A DNA stretch of 64,000 bases, from positions 62,001-126,000 of the forward strand of contig NZ_ATVD01000001.1 of assembly GCF_000420545.1 (NCBI RefSeq). Reading direction: 5' to 3'. Of this stretch, positions 8,042 to 16,310 are shown one piece after another (position 1 is the stretch's first letter; every line of letters begins with the position of its first letter). The notes under the pieces were generated by a model. That model saw nothing but the letters and a program-made list of their open reading frames with translations. It had not been told where the DNA came from and did not search any database. Source of the stretch: Arenimonas oryziterrae DSM 21050 = YC6267. GTDB taxonomy: Bacteria > Pseudomonadota > Gammaproteobacteria > Xanthomonadales > Xanthomonadaceae. Both the position numbers and the translations under genes were made by a program.

Positions 8042-9443
8042 GGTCGTCGTCCCCCATCACCGTCATGGCTAGATTGAACGTGTCTACGGAGTATGTAGAA
8101 AAGAACTCCTTCGGCATGCCTGAAAGGGTTCCATCTCTCTTCATTGTTACTTTGCTTACACCCGACGGATTCTGCGTCGTTTCCGATCCGCAATAGTAGA
8201 TAACGACATCACTTTCTTGAAGCTCATTTCTGGCAACCAGAAGACGAAGTCTATTGATCAGATACTCGCTGTGAGTCTCTACAACGTACTGCCGTTTTTT
8301 AGAACGCGACGAGAAATAATTCCCAAGCAGCGCCTGACTCGATGGGTGCAGATGGATCTCTGGTTGATTCACCATGAGCATCCCGCCATCCTCGAGCGCG
8401 GCGTCTGCCACGAGCATTGGCAATACTTGCGAAACTCCAAAGCCAACATCAGCAATGGTATCCGGGAACTGCCTCCCCTTCGGTTTCACCAGCAACTTTA
8501 GGAACTCTCCAAGCTCTAACTCTGCATTGAGATCAGTTGCCAGCTCAAGATTTACCAACGCCTGCTTCACTTCAACGAACCGGGGATTTCTATTTTCCTT
8601 CCAGAGAGCCAGCGTATGAGACATGGATTCGCCGTAAGGATCAGCGGTGAAATTCTGCCGTGCTACGGAGTAGTACCGCGAAGGATGAGCTCTAACGGGG
8701 CCCAAGTAGCTGGATTGACCGCGAAGAACGTCAAGGGCTTTGTAAACTTGATTTCGGATAGGAACAAAGAATGGCCTCCCTTCAAATTCTGAAAGTGACA
8801 GACCAGCATCTGCCGAGGACGACTTTATTCCCTCTCGCCCTATCTCTACGCTCTCAGAAAGCAGGTCTACTAGCATCCCAGTGGCCGGCCCGCTGTCCTC
8901 TCTAATGGCGGAGACTAGCTGCGCGACTGACTTCTGATCACTTGGCCTGTTGACCTTGGCGAGCTCAATAAGCGTATCGATGAGTCGCTTTGAATTTCCT
9001 GCCAATAGTGATTGTGTCGGATCTATCTTCAATTTGAACTTTCGATCTTTCTGATTCCATTCAATTGATATCGATCCGGACTTTCCTGTTGAACAGCTGA
9101 TGCTTCGAGGAAAGAGGTTTGGTGAGTCGTCAGCCACCTTGAAGGTGCCGCCAGCTGAATATTCTTCGCCCCCCAAACTAAATTTAATGTGTATTCCGAA
9201 GGAGTGTTTCGCGTTGTGTCCATGCACAACATTTCTATAGCTTCCCAATTGGGTTAACTGACCGTTGAGAACAAAATCAAACGGAAATCCTCTTTCACTT
9301 TTTGACTGAAGGACTCCATTTATCGCTTGCAGAATGCTAGATTTTCCGGAGCTGTTCGCACCAGCAAGGATGGTAATTCTTGAAAAGTCGATTGTTACCT
9401 GCCTGAATGCCCTGAAGTTTTCTAGCCGCAATTGCTTGAGCAT
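8028..9443 (-). CDS. ABC/AAA_15-type ATPase (OLD-like, DUF3696-like)
   Basis: 471 residues from the ATG at 9443. A GGAAGGGG ribosome-binding site lies 9 bases upstream, whereas it would directly abut the alternative ATG at 9452. Motifs: N-terminal KQLRLENFRAF; Walker A AGANSSGKSS (residues 27-36); ABC signature region DVGFGVSQVLPML; Walker B region MLMVNQPEIHLHPSS; H-loop VETHSEYLINRL. This is the architecture of RecF/OLD-like ATPases used in many anti-phage and toxin systems. There is no TOPRIM domain; the nuclease is instead the overlapping PIN gene. The Walker B position normally acidic is Asn here. One sampled line counts 43% G+C and another 48%. Confidence 0.8.
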   Translation of the reverse strand: MLKQLRLENFRAFRQVTIDFSRITILAGANSSGKSSILQAINGVLQSKSERGFPFDFVLNGQLTQLGSYRNVVHGHNAKHSFGIHIKFSLGGEEYSAGGTFKVADDSPNLFPRSISCSTGKSGSISIEWNQKDRKFKLKIDPTQSLLAGNSKRLIDTLIELAKVNRPSDQKSVAQLVSAIREDSGPATGMLVDLLSESVEIGREGIKSSSADAGLSLSEFEGRPFFVPIRNQVYKALDVLRGQSSYLGPVRAHPSRYYSVARQNFTADPYGESMSHTLALWKENRNPRFVEVKQALVNLELATDLNAELELGEFLKLLVKPKGRQFPDTIADVGFGVSQVLPMLVADAALEDGGMLMVNQPEIHLHPSSQALLGNYFSSRSKKRQYVVETHSEYLINRLRLLVARNELQESDVVIYYCGSETTQNPSGVSKVTMKRDGTLSGMPKEFFSTYSVDTFNLAMTVMGDDDHASE

Positions 9444-9583
9444 TGTCGCCATCCCCTTCCAATTCTGGCCAGCACCAATGTGCACACGCTTACCACTCCA
9501 CTACGCTTGAGGCTTCCGCAGGGCGAGTGCGATTAAGCCCGCCTAAAACCCGTGAGCTTGAACGGATTGTTCGTGGGACGCAG

Positions 9584-10084
9584 TTAGCACCCACAACTCC
9601 CCTCAACCCCCACCCCAACCCGCTGCCCCTCCGCCTCAACATCCACCTCACACTGGTACGACGTCGATTCGCAGCTCTCGCTGGTGCTCTCGGCACAAGT
9701 GACGGTCGCCTTGCAGTCGATAACGGCTTTTGTCCGGTCACCGGCCAGGGTGAACACGGTGCGGTCGCCTTTCTTGAGTTCCTGATCGGCGTCGGTGTTG
9801 TCGGGCGTGACTTCGCTGACCAGTTCTAGGCGGCGCGTGCGGCCATTGAGCTGGATGGGGACGTGTTTCTCTTCGCCGAACTCCCAGCCGATGACCGTGC
9901 TGCCGCCGCCGGGGCTGCGCTTGGGAGCATAGAAGTTGCAGCTGCAGCCTTGGATTTCTTTTTCGACGAGGGGCTGCGGGAGGAGGCTTAGCGTTAGGGT
10001 GCCGTCTTCGGAGCTCGCGACTTCGTCGCCGCTGAGGATGACTGGGGTGGTGGTCAGGGCGAGGAGGAGGATTAGGGGGTGCAT
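9584..10084 (-). CDS. Exported Cys-containing protein of unknown function
   Basis: 166 residues beginning with a hydrophobic export segment (MHPLILLLALTTTPVILS). The mature part has eight Cys, including CSC and a terminal GSCGC, plus DCKATVTC and SYQCEVDVEAEGQRVG, so disulfide bonding outside the cytosol is plausible. No family is recognised. The gene lies between the low-G+C island and the next lipoprotein and returns to high G+C. A degenerate REP-like element lies just upstream of its start. The reading frame is convincing by composition and signal peptide, but function is unassigned. Confidence 0.55.
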   Translation of the reverse strand: MHPLILLLALTTTPVILSGDEVASSEDGTLTLSLLPQPLVEKEIQGCSCNFYAPKRSPGGGSTVIGWEFGEEKHVPIQLNGRTRRLELVSEVTPDNTDADQELKKGDRTVFTLAGDRTKAVIDCKATVTCAESTSESCESTSYQCEVDVEAEGQRVGVGVEGSCGC

Positions 10085-10130
10085 GGGGGCACCATCGCCA
10101 ATTATTGGGGGTGGTGCAAGGTGGGAGGGT

Positions 10131-10190
10131 TATCGCGGCCGGGGGGGCGCTCCCACAAAGGCTGCTCCCGCAAGAGGCGGTCCCACAAAG
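10131..10190. repeat. Degenerate REP-like element
   Basis: Three imperfect copies of the GCTCCCACAA half-site (near 10149, 10163 as GCTCCCGCAA, and 10179 as GGTCCCACAA) follow a TATCGCGGCC end. It resembles the reverse-complement arm of the 2957-3019 repeat with a partial duplication. It lies between two minus-strand genes. Confidence 0.65.
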
Positions 10191-10203
10191 GTTGATTCCA
10201 GCA

Positions 10204-11274
10204 TCAGTTGCCGGTGGTGGGGAGGTTGCGGACGTCGGGGATGGGGATCTGGTGCCAGGGCTGGTCGAGGTGGTCTACCGATTGCCATTCGACGTGGTAG
10301 TCGCCGAGGGCGCTGCCGGGGTCGGGGATGTCGATCTGCCAGATCGTCGTGGTGATCGCGCCCATCGTGCCGCTGTCTTCGGGGCAGCCCCAGGGTTTGC
10401 CGGTGTCGTCGGTGCTGGTCGTGGAATCGGCGCGGCTGATGACGGGTTTTTCCTTGACCGTGCGCCAGGGTTGCACGAGGCGCGCGCAGATCGGGCGTGT
10501 GTGCAGATTGCTGAAATACGTCGGCACTTCGCGGCCGTGGTTGATCCAGTTCGCGCGGCGCAGGCGCACGCCTTCGAGGCGCGCGACGGCGGCTTCGTCT
10601 CCGGGGTCGCGCACGGGCCAGCGATACCAGCGTGTGCGCGTCGTGCGGCCGAGTGAAATGCTCGGACTGTCGCCCCAGCCGACGCTGCTTTCGTAGCTGA
10701 CGGTTTCGCCAACGATCAGCGCGCCGCTCCAGTCCTGGCCGAGGCGCAGTTTTTCGTAGCGGAAATCGTCCTCGCCCACGTCGTCGCGCGCGTAGCTGTA
10801 TATCCAGCCGTTGCGGCAGTAGTACTGCGCGTCTTCCTTCAGCGTGATGCTGTGGCCGAGGCCGCCGAACCGTCCTTCGCCTTTGGCCTGTTCGCCACGC
10901 GCGGCGAGCATGCCCTTGGCATTGAGACCGAGGTCCAGACGCAGCCAGGAGCCGTCGTCGGCCTGGGTGATGCGCGCATGGTGATCGCGCCAGCGGTCCA
11001 TCGTCGAGCCCACGCCGAACATCACGAGGAATTCCGCGTCCATGTCGGTGTAGTCGCCCTCGAGGTTCGGGCAGGACACGCCTTTGCGGCCGATCAACAT
11101 GCCTTTCTTGCCGGGCCAGTCGTCGGGGTATTCGTCGCGGCTGCAGCCGGTCAGCGCGGACATCACCACGATCAACGCGCCCACCCGCCGCCAGCGCGGC
11201 GTGCCGGAGCGTGGTGCCCGGTGCGTGGATTCCAACGAGGGATCGATCGATCCGCCCTGCTCCGGTGTTCGCAT
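10204..11274 (-). CDS. Lipoprotein of unknown function
   Basis: 356 residues from the ATG at 11274. Starts at 11316 (ATG) or at an internal GTG just before the hydrophobic segment are possible. The segment VGALIVVMSALTGC ends in a lipobox, so membrane anchoring through Cys is predicted, although about 30 residues before it is long for a lipoprotein signal. The body contains DMDAEFLVMFGVGSTMDRW, YYCRNGWIYSYARDD and YHVEWQSVDHLDQPWHQIPI, with several aromatic strand-like stretches. No known family is recognised. A REP-like element lies at its 3' end. Confidence 0.5.
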   Translation of the reverse strand: MRTPEQGGSIDPSLESTHRAPRSGTPRWRRVGALIVVMSALTGCSRDEYPDDWPGKKGMLIGRKGVSCPNLEGDYTDMDAEFLVMFGVGSTMDRWRDHHARITQADDGSWLRLDLGLNAKGMLAARGEQAKGEGRFGGLGHSITLKEDAQYYCRNGWIYSYARDDVGEDDFRYEKLRLGQDWSGALIVGETVSYESSVGWGDSPSISLGRTTRTRWYRWPVRDPGDEAAVARLEGVRLRRANWINHGREVPTYFSNLHTRPICARLVQPWRTVKEKPVISRADSTTSTDDTGKPWGCPEDSGTMGAITTTIWQIDIPDPGSALGDYHVEWQSVDHLDQPWHQIPIPDVRNLPTTGN

Positions 11275-11439
11275 GCATCCCCGCTTCGGATCGATGTAGG
11301 TCGTCGTCGGAATCATAACCAAGATCGGTGCGCGTTCACGGTGGCCGTCACGCTTTCGACGCGACGGGACTGACAGACGCCGGGCGCGCCTGCTAGCGTT
11401 CCGGTCCAGCCCGATTCCCGCCGCGAGGAGATGCCCCGA

Positions 11440-12387
11440 ATGACGCCTGCCCTGTCCTGCCGTGCGCTCGCCCTGGCGGCGTTGATTGCCATGATGTCCC
11501 TCGCGCCCGCCCACGCGGCGACTGCACCCGCCGCACCGCGATCCGAAACGCGCGTCGGCCTGAGCGAGGCGGACTTCAAGGCCGCGAATGCGCAGTTGTT
11601 TGCGCAGGGCCTGCGCCTGGTCGACATCACCGTCGCCGAAGTCCAGGGCAAGCCGGTCATCGGCGCGACCTGGTGGTGGAACGAAGGCATGGCGGCGGGA
11701 TCGACCGAGCGGGCCAAGCTATTGCAGCAGCAGATCTATCTGAAAAAAAGCGAAGACGAGATCCACGCGCTCGCGCAGCAGCGGCAAAGCCAGCCGGAAG
11801 TCATGGACAGCTACAGCGCGGGCGGCAAGGTCTGGTTCGCGGCCGTGTTCGCGCCGCCCGGCGAAACGCCGCTGCAGCCGGTCGGCCTGTTCCTGACCGA
11901 TGCACAGGTCGGCGCGATGCGCGACGAGGCGCGGCCGGCCGGGTTCGACGTCATCCGTCTGGAGTTGTACGCCGGTGCCGGCGGCGCCCGTTACCTGCCC
12001 GCCTTCGCGCCGCGGCCCGCAGCCGAGCTGGACTTCGCCCAGGAATCCACGGCCCTCGGGATGCAGGCCCGCGCGGCGGGCATGACGATCGCCAACAAGT
12101 CGCCGCTGTCGGTGTCGGTCCTGGAAACCAAACCCGGCGACCGCAACAGCCTCGCGTTCGTCGCGTCGTTCGACCAAGTCATGGGGCGCAAGCTGCTGCT
12201 CATGCAGACCGTCGCGGAGTTCCGCCAGTCGCTGGCCGAGGTCGGCATGGTCTCGGACCTCGACAGTTATGCCCTGCCCGAAGGCGTGCGCTATTCGGCT
12301 GTCGTGGTCCCGGCCGCGAAGAAGGTCAACACCGACGCATACAAGACGATGGGCGACGGCCTCCAGCAGATCATCAACCGGCAGTAG
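11440..12387 (+). CDS. Exported protein with polyglycine-hydrolase-like repeats (tentative)
   Basis: 315 residues from the ATG at 11440, which has GAGGAG 9 bases upstream; the ATG at 11431 abuts that site. A signal peptide ends at APAHA. Three related segments follow, each with a strand-turn pattern: FAQGLRLVDITVAEVQGKPV then IGATWWWNEG; SYSAGGKVWFAAVFAPPGE; GFDVIRLELYAGAGGARYL. This resembles the structural repeats of the polyglycine hydrolase/BTRD group of exported proteins. The match is by eye and tentative. No catalytic serine hydrolase domain is fused to it here. Confidence 0.45.
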   Translation: MTPALSCRALALAALIAMMSLAPAHAATAPAAPRSETRVGLSEADFKAANAQLFAQGLRLVDITVAEVQGKPVIGATWWWNEGMAAGSTERAKLLQQQIYLKKSEDEIHALAQQRQSQPEVMDSYSAGGKVWFAAVFAPPGETPLQPVGLFLTDAQVGAMRDEARPAGFDVIRLELYAGAGGARYLPAFAPRPAAELDFAQESTALGMQARAAGMTIANKSPLSVSVLETKPGDRNSLAFVASFDQVMGRKLLLMQTVAEFRQSLAEVGMVSDLDSYALPEGVRYSAVVVPAAKKVNTDAYKTMGDGLQQIINRQ

Positions 12388-12394
12388 CACGTCG

Positions 12395-12428
12395 CAAATC
12401 CGGAAAATCGCGCGCGTTTCCGGATTTG
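12395..12428. repeat. 12-bp inverted repeat after a stop codon
   Basis: CAAATCCGGAAA at 12395-12406 is exactly mirrored at 12417-12428 around a 10-base GC-rich loop, 8 bases after the upstream stop. There is no U-tract, so it is a stable 3' hairpin and possible terminator or processing site between the exported protein and the S41 peptidase. Confidence 0.6.
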
Positions 12429-12487
12429 AGGCGCGCGGGCACGGGGGTGGCGGGCAAGGTGACTGGGAATCTCACCCTGGAGCCGTC

Positions 12488-13924
12488 ATGACTCGTCTTC
12501 TCGCTGTGGCCCTCGCGGCCCTGTTTCTCCTTTTCCCGGCGCTGGCTTCAGCCACCGCCCCCGCCCGCCTGACACCGAAACAGGCCGCGCGCGAACTGCG
12601 CCTACTCGAACGCGCGCTCACCGATCTGCATCCGGGCCTGTATCGCTATCAGACCGAGGCGGGATTGGCCGCGGAATTCGCGGCGGCCCGCGCGCAGGTT
12701 GCCGAGGGCGCGGAGCCGGGCGAGATGTTCCTGCTGGCCACGCGTCTGACCGCATCGGTGCGTTGCGGGCATACGTGGACGAACCCGCTCAACCAGAGCG
12801 AGGCGATGCAGGCCGTGCTCGCAGACCTGCCCGCCTTGCCGGTGCGCGTGCGACTGCTGCAGGGGCGCTTGCTGGTGACAGCGAGTGCCGATGCGGCGAT
12901 GCATCGCCACGACGAGATCCTGGCGATCGACGGGCGTTCGGTGACGTCCCTGGTGGCGGAGCTGATGCCGTATCTGCGTGCGGACGGCAGCAGCGACGGT
13001 AAGCGGCTGTCGCAGATCGACTCGGTCGCCGAGGGCGGCGTGCTCGATCGTTTGCTGCCGCTGCTGCATGCGCCGCAGGACGGCGTCTATGTGTTGCGGC
13101 TGCGCGCTGCCGCGGGCGGCGTCCGCACGGTGCACGTACGTGGCCAGCATGTTGCCGATCGCGAGAAGACCTTGCTGGCCGCGGGCCTCGCCGAAGAAGA
13201 CATCCGCTGGCGACTGACGTTCGCCGGCGACACCGCGACGCTGACCTTGCCGACCTTCGCGTTCTGGAACAGCGAGTTCGACTGGCGCGGCTTTCTGCAG
13301 CGCAGCTTCGACACGTTGACCGAACGGCATGTCACGCGCCTGATCATCGATCTGCGCCAGAACGAGGGCGGCGATTCGGCTGTCGGCAATGCCCTGGTGT
13401 CGTATCTGATCGCGGCGCCGCATGCGCTGCCGGTCGGGCGCGTCGAGTCGGCGTACGAACGCGTTCCGTATGATCTGGCGCACTATCTCGACACCTGGGA
13501 TTTCAGCTTTTTCGATCGCACGGGCCTGGTCGAGCGCTCGCCCGGGCAACGCAATTGGCGCCTGAAAGCACAGCCCGCGCCGGTTGTGCTGATGCCGCGT
13601 GCACCGCGCTTCGCCGGCAAGACGATTGCACTGATCGGACCACGCATGAGTTCGGCCGGCTACCTCGTCGCCCGCGACCTGCAGGCGAGCCACGCCGCAA
13701 CCCTGATCGGCGAACCCACCGGCGGCAACCGCCGCGGCCTCAACGGCGGCGAGCTGGCCTGGCTGACACTGCCGTATTCGGGCGTGTCGATCGACATCCC
13801 GCTGATCGCCGCCGTCTACGAGGGCGCACCGGATACCGGCGTCACGCCAGACCGCGTCGTGCCCACGACGATCGAAGACGTGATCGCGGGGCGGGATGCG
13901 GTGATGGCGGCGGCGCGGCGGTGA
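12488..13924 (+). CDS. Exported S41-family peptidase
   Basis: 478 residues from the ATG at 12488, chosen because it begins the signal peptide MTRLLAVALAALFLLFPALA. Residues about 20-110 form an N-terminal helical domain. The centre has a PDZ-like segment (HRHDEILAIDGRSVTSLVAE), and the C-terminal half is the S41 core with LIIDLRQNEGGDSAVGNAL and GPRMSSAGYLVARDLQ, the Ser-Ala-Gly context of the catalytic Ser. S41 (C-terminal-processing type) peptidases cut exported or periplasmic proteins; the substrate is unknown. The long upstream extension of the open frame overlaps the hairpin and was rejected. Confidence 0.8.
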   Translation: MTRLLAVALAALFLLFPALASATAPARLTPKQAARELRLLERALTDLHPGLYRYQTEAGLAAEFAAARAQVAEGAEPGEMFLLATRLTASVRCGHTWTNPLNQSEAMQAVLADLPALPVRVRLLQGRLLVTASADAAMHRHDEILAIDGRSVTSLVAELMPYLRADGSSDGKRLSQIDSVAEGGVLDRLLPLLHAPQDGVYVLRLRAAAGGVRTVHVRGQHVADREKTLLAAGLAEEDIRWRLTFAGDTATLTLPTFAFWNSEFDWRGFLQRSFDTLTERHVTRLIIDLRQNEGGDSAVGNALVSYLIAAPHALPVGRVESAYERVPYDLAHYLDTWDFSFFDRTGLVERSPGQRNWRLKAQPAPVVLMPRAPRFAGKTIALIGPRMSSAGYLVARDLQASHAATLIGEPTGGNRRGLNGGELAWLTLPYSGVSIDIPLIAAVYEGAPDTGVTPDRVVPTTIEDVIAGRDAVMAAARR

Positions 13925-14004
13925 TGGCGACGGCGAGCGCTGAGGGCCACGTCGTGCTCGCGACCTGAGCTAGACTCGCGGCACCTCCTGCCAAGGAACA
14001 CCCG

Positions 14005-15516
14005 ATGAGCCTGCATCGCCTGGTTTCCCGCCGCAACCTCGCCCTGGCGTCGACGTTCGCCCTCGCCTCGCTCTCGCCGCTGAGTTTCGCTGCCGACGCA
14101 CCCGACCTGGCGCCGGTGCGTGCGCAGCTCGCCGCGCAGCACGATGCCAATGTGCAGCGCCTGCGCGACTGGATCGCGTTGCCGTCGATCGCCGCGGAAA
14201 ATCTCAACCCGCAGGAAGGCGCCGAGTACATGGCGCAGCTGTTGCGCGATGCCGGCTTCGACCACACCGAGATCATTCCCACCGACGGCAAGCCCGGCGT
14301 GTTCGCCACGCTCGATGCCGGTGCGCCGAAAACGCTCGGTGTGTACTTCATGTACGACGTCAAACAGTACGACCCGGCCGAATGGAGTTCGCCGCCGCTG
14401 GCCGGGGAACTCGTCGACAAACCCGGCATCGGCAAGGTGATGATGGGCCGCGGTGCGGTGAACCAGAAAGGCCCGGAAATGGCCTTCCTCTCGGCCCTGC
14501 ATGCGATGCGCGCGGCGGGACGCAAGTTGCCGGTGAACCTGGTGCTGGTGGCCGAGGGCGAAGAGGAAATCGGCTCGGTGCACATCAGCCAGATCGTGCG
14601 CACGCCACGCGTGCAGGCCGCACTGGCGAAGACCGAGGGCGTGTTCATGCCGTCGGCTATGCAGGACCTGGACGGCATCATCACCGTCAGCCTCGGTGCG
14701 AAAGGCATCGTCGAACTCGAACTCATCGCCAGCGGCGAGGCCTGGGGTCGCGGACCGAGCAAGGACATCCATTCTTCGCTCAAGGCGATGGTGGACAGCC
14801 CGGCCTGGCGACTGGTCAAGGCACTGGGCACCCTGGTGTCGGAGGACGGCAACACCATCACCATCGACAACTATCCCGTCGCGCCGCCGATCAGCGCCGA
14901 ACACCGTGCGATGGTGCTCGCGGCCTCGCCGCAGTCGAGCGATGCCGAGGCCAAGAAGACCTTCGGCGTGCAGCATTGGATCGACGACCTGCCCTATGCC
15001 CAGGCGCAGGAGCGCCTGGTCTCGCAGCCGACGGTCAATATCGAAGGCCTGGTGGGCGGCTACACCGGCGCCGGCGGAAAAACCGTGCTGCCGCATCGCG
15101 CCGTCGCCAAGATCGACATGCGTCTGGTGCCCGGCATGAAGTTCGACGACGCGGTGGCCGCGCTCAAGGCGCATCTGGCCAAGCGCGGTTATGGCGACAT
15201 CGAGGTCAAGGTCACCGGTGGCTACAACCCGACGCAGACTGCCGCGAACACCGCGCTGATCCAGTCGGCGCTCGCCGTGCTGCGCGGCCGGGGCATCGAG
15301 CCGCTGCTGTGGCCGCGCAATGCTGGCTCGTATCCGGGCTTCGTGTTTACCGATCCGCCGCTGAGCCTGCCGTCCGGGCATTTCGGCCTGGGCTACGGCA
15401 CGGGTGCGCATGCGCCGAACGAGTTCTTCCTCATCGAATCGGCGAACAAGAATCTCGACGGTTTCGACGGCGCGGCGCTGTCGTACGTGGAATATTTCTA
15501 CGAGCTGGCCAAGTAG
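14005..15516 (+). CDS. M20-fold protein with substituted metal-site residues
   Basis: 503 residues with a Tat-like signal (VSRRNLALASTFALASLS). The overall M20 dipeptidase fold is recognisable: lid-domain HSSLKAMVDSPAW, EGEEEIGS (184-191) and GTGAHAPNEF (H469). Metal ligands are altered, however. The usual GHxDV is FMYDV (Met116 for His), the usual ASDDKG is AVNQKG (Asn153-Gln154 for Asp-Asp), and the Asp expected about 22 residues after is Ser217. Only the Glu cluster and the last His remain. It is thus either a non-hydrolytic binder or a subfamily with a different metal site. Annotation as an active dipeptidase is not supported. Confidence 0.75.
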   Translation: MSLHRLVSRRNLALASTFALASLSPLSFAADAPDLAPVRAQLAAQHDANVQRLRDWIALPSIAAENLNPQEGAEYMAQLLRDAGFDHTEIIPTDGKPGVFATLDAGAPKTLGVYFMYDVKQYDPAEWSSPPLAGELVDKPGIGKVMMGRGAVNQKGPEMAFLSALHAMRAAGRKLPVNLVLVAEGEEEIGSVHISQIVRTPRVQAALAKTEGVFMPSAMQDLDGIITVSLGAKGIVELELIASGEAWGRGPSKDIHSSLKAMVDSPAWRLVKALGTLVSEDGNTITIDNYPVAPPISAEHRAMVLAASPQSSDAEAKKTFGVQHWIDDLPYAQAQERLVSQPTVNIEGLVGGYTGAGGKTVLPHRAVAKIDMRLVPGMKFDDAVAALKAHLAKRGYGDIEVKVTGGYNPTQTAANTALIQSALAVLRGRGIEPLLWPRNAGSYPGFVFTDPPLSLPSGHFGLGYGTGAHAPNEFFLIESANKNLDGFDGAALSYVEYFYELAK

Positions 15517-15529
15517 GACCGAACGACGC

Positions 15530-16123
15530 ATGCGAACGTTTGTCTTGAGAGCCCGTGCGGCACCGACCGACAGCCAGAAACTGCTGGCATCGGTCGGTCA
15601 GGAAGCCCACGCCGAAATCCTCGCGCATACGCTGATGAACACGATCTTCGTCGCGCAGTCGCACCGCCCCGATGTGACGGTCTATCTGGTGCTGGAAAGC
15701 ACGCAGGATTTTTCCCGCACGATCCGTTTCGAAGCCAACGCGATGCACGAGATCGGCGGCTTTGACGAGCGCGCCCTGCTGAGCAAGGTCGCCAAGGCCC
15801 TCGACGCCTCGCGCGGTATGGGCAAGGAAGAAACCTGCCCCGTGGAATCGGGCGTCACCGTGCGCACGCAGAGTTTCGAAAAACTGGTGCAGGCGCTTGC
15901 CGAAGACCACCAGCTATTCGTCATGGACCGCAAAGGCACGTCGATCCGCGAACAGGCCTTCGCCGGCAACCCCTGCTTCCTGCTCACTGACCACATCCCC
16001 ATGCCGAAAAACACCTTCCACACCCTCGACCGCCTGGGCGCGAAACGCATCACGCTCGGGCCGACGATGCTGTTTGCGTCGCAGTGTGTGGTAGTCATCC
16101 ACAACGAGCTGGATTTGCGATAG
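15530..16123 (+). CDS. TrmY/DUF358-like SPOUT methyltransferase
   Basis: 197 residues from the ATG at 15530, 13 bases after the M20-like gene, so probably co-transcribed. The sequence follows the TrmY family throughout: RTFVLRARAAPTDSQKLL, then AHAEILAHTLMNTIFVAQSH, HIPMPKNTFHTLDRLGAKRI and LGPTMLFASQCVVVIHNELD, which forms the SAM-binding knot. In archaea TrmY methylates N1 of pseudouridine 54 in tRNA. Bacterial homologues exist, but bacterial tRNA generally has m5U54, so the substrate here is uncertain. No signal peptide, so cytosolic. Confidence 0.85.
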   Translation: MRTFVLRARAAPTDSQKLLASVGQEAHAEILAHTLMNTIFVAQSHRPDVTVYLVLESTQDFSRTIRFEANAMHEIGGFDERALLSKVAKALDASRGMGKEETCPVESGVTVRTQSFEKLVQALAEDHQLFVMDRKGTSIREQAFAGNPCFLLTDHIPMPKNTFHTLDRLGAKRITLGPTMLFASQCVVVIHNELDLR

Positions 16124-16278
16124 CAAGGAAGCCGTAGTCGCGCTGCGGACCCGCCGCGCGTGGCTCGACACCTCGGCCGCCATCGTGCTGGTCTCGATGG
16201 CGCCGGTCTTCATGTCGAAAGGCGAATGCGAGGGTACCTGTTGCGGCATGGATTGGTGTGCGAGCAGTCGGACGCGGG

Positions 16279-16303
16279 GATCGCGGCCAGGTCCGCTCCC
16301 ACA
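16279..16303. repeat. Single REP arm
   Basis: GATCGCGGCCAGGTCCGCTC followed by CCACA is one arm of the REP-like repeat, very close to the right arm at 30907. It lies 8 bases past the 3' end of icmF. The rest of 16124-16310 shows no convincing gene. Confidence 0.75.
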
Positions 16304-16310
16304 TCCGATG

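Noticed and set aside
13816-15531. 571-codon minus-strand open frame opposite the M20-like gene
   Set aside because: Composition is Arg/His/Gly-rich shadow translation of a high-G+C gene; no start context or domain, while the plus frame has clear motifs and a signal peptide.
16124-16310. Short plus-strand peptide starting near 16185 with a hydrophobic stretch and Cys
   Set aside because: No ribosome-binding site, runs into a REP arm, and no supporting similarity; possibly a remnant but not demonstrable.
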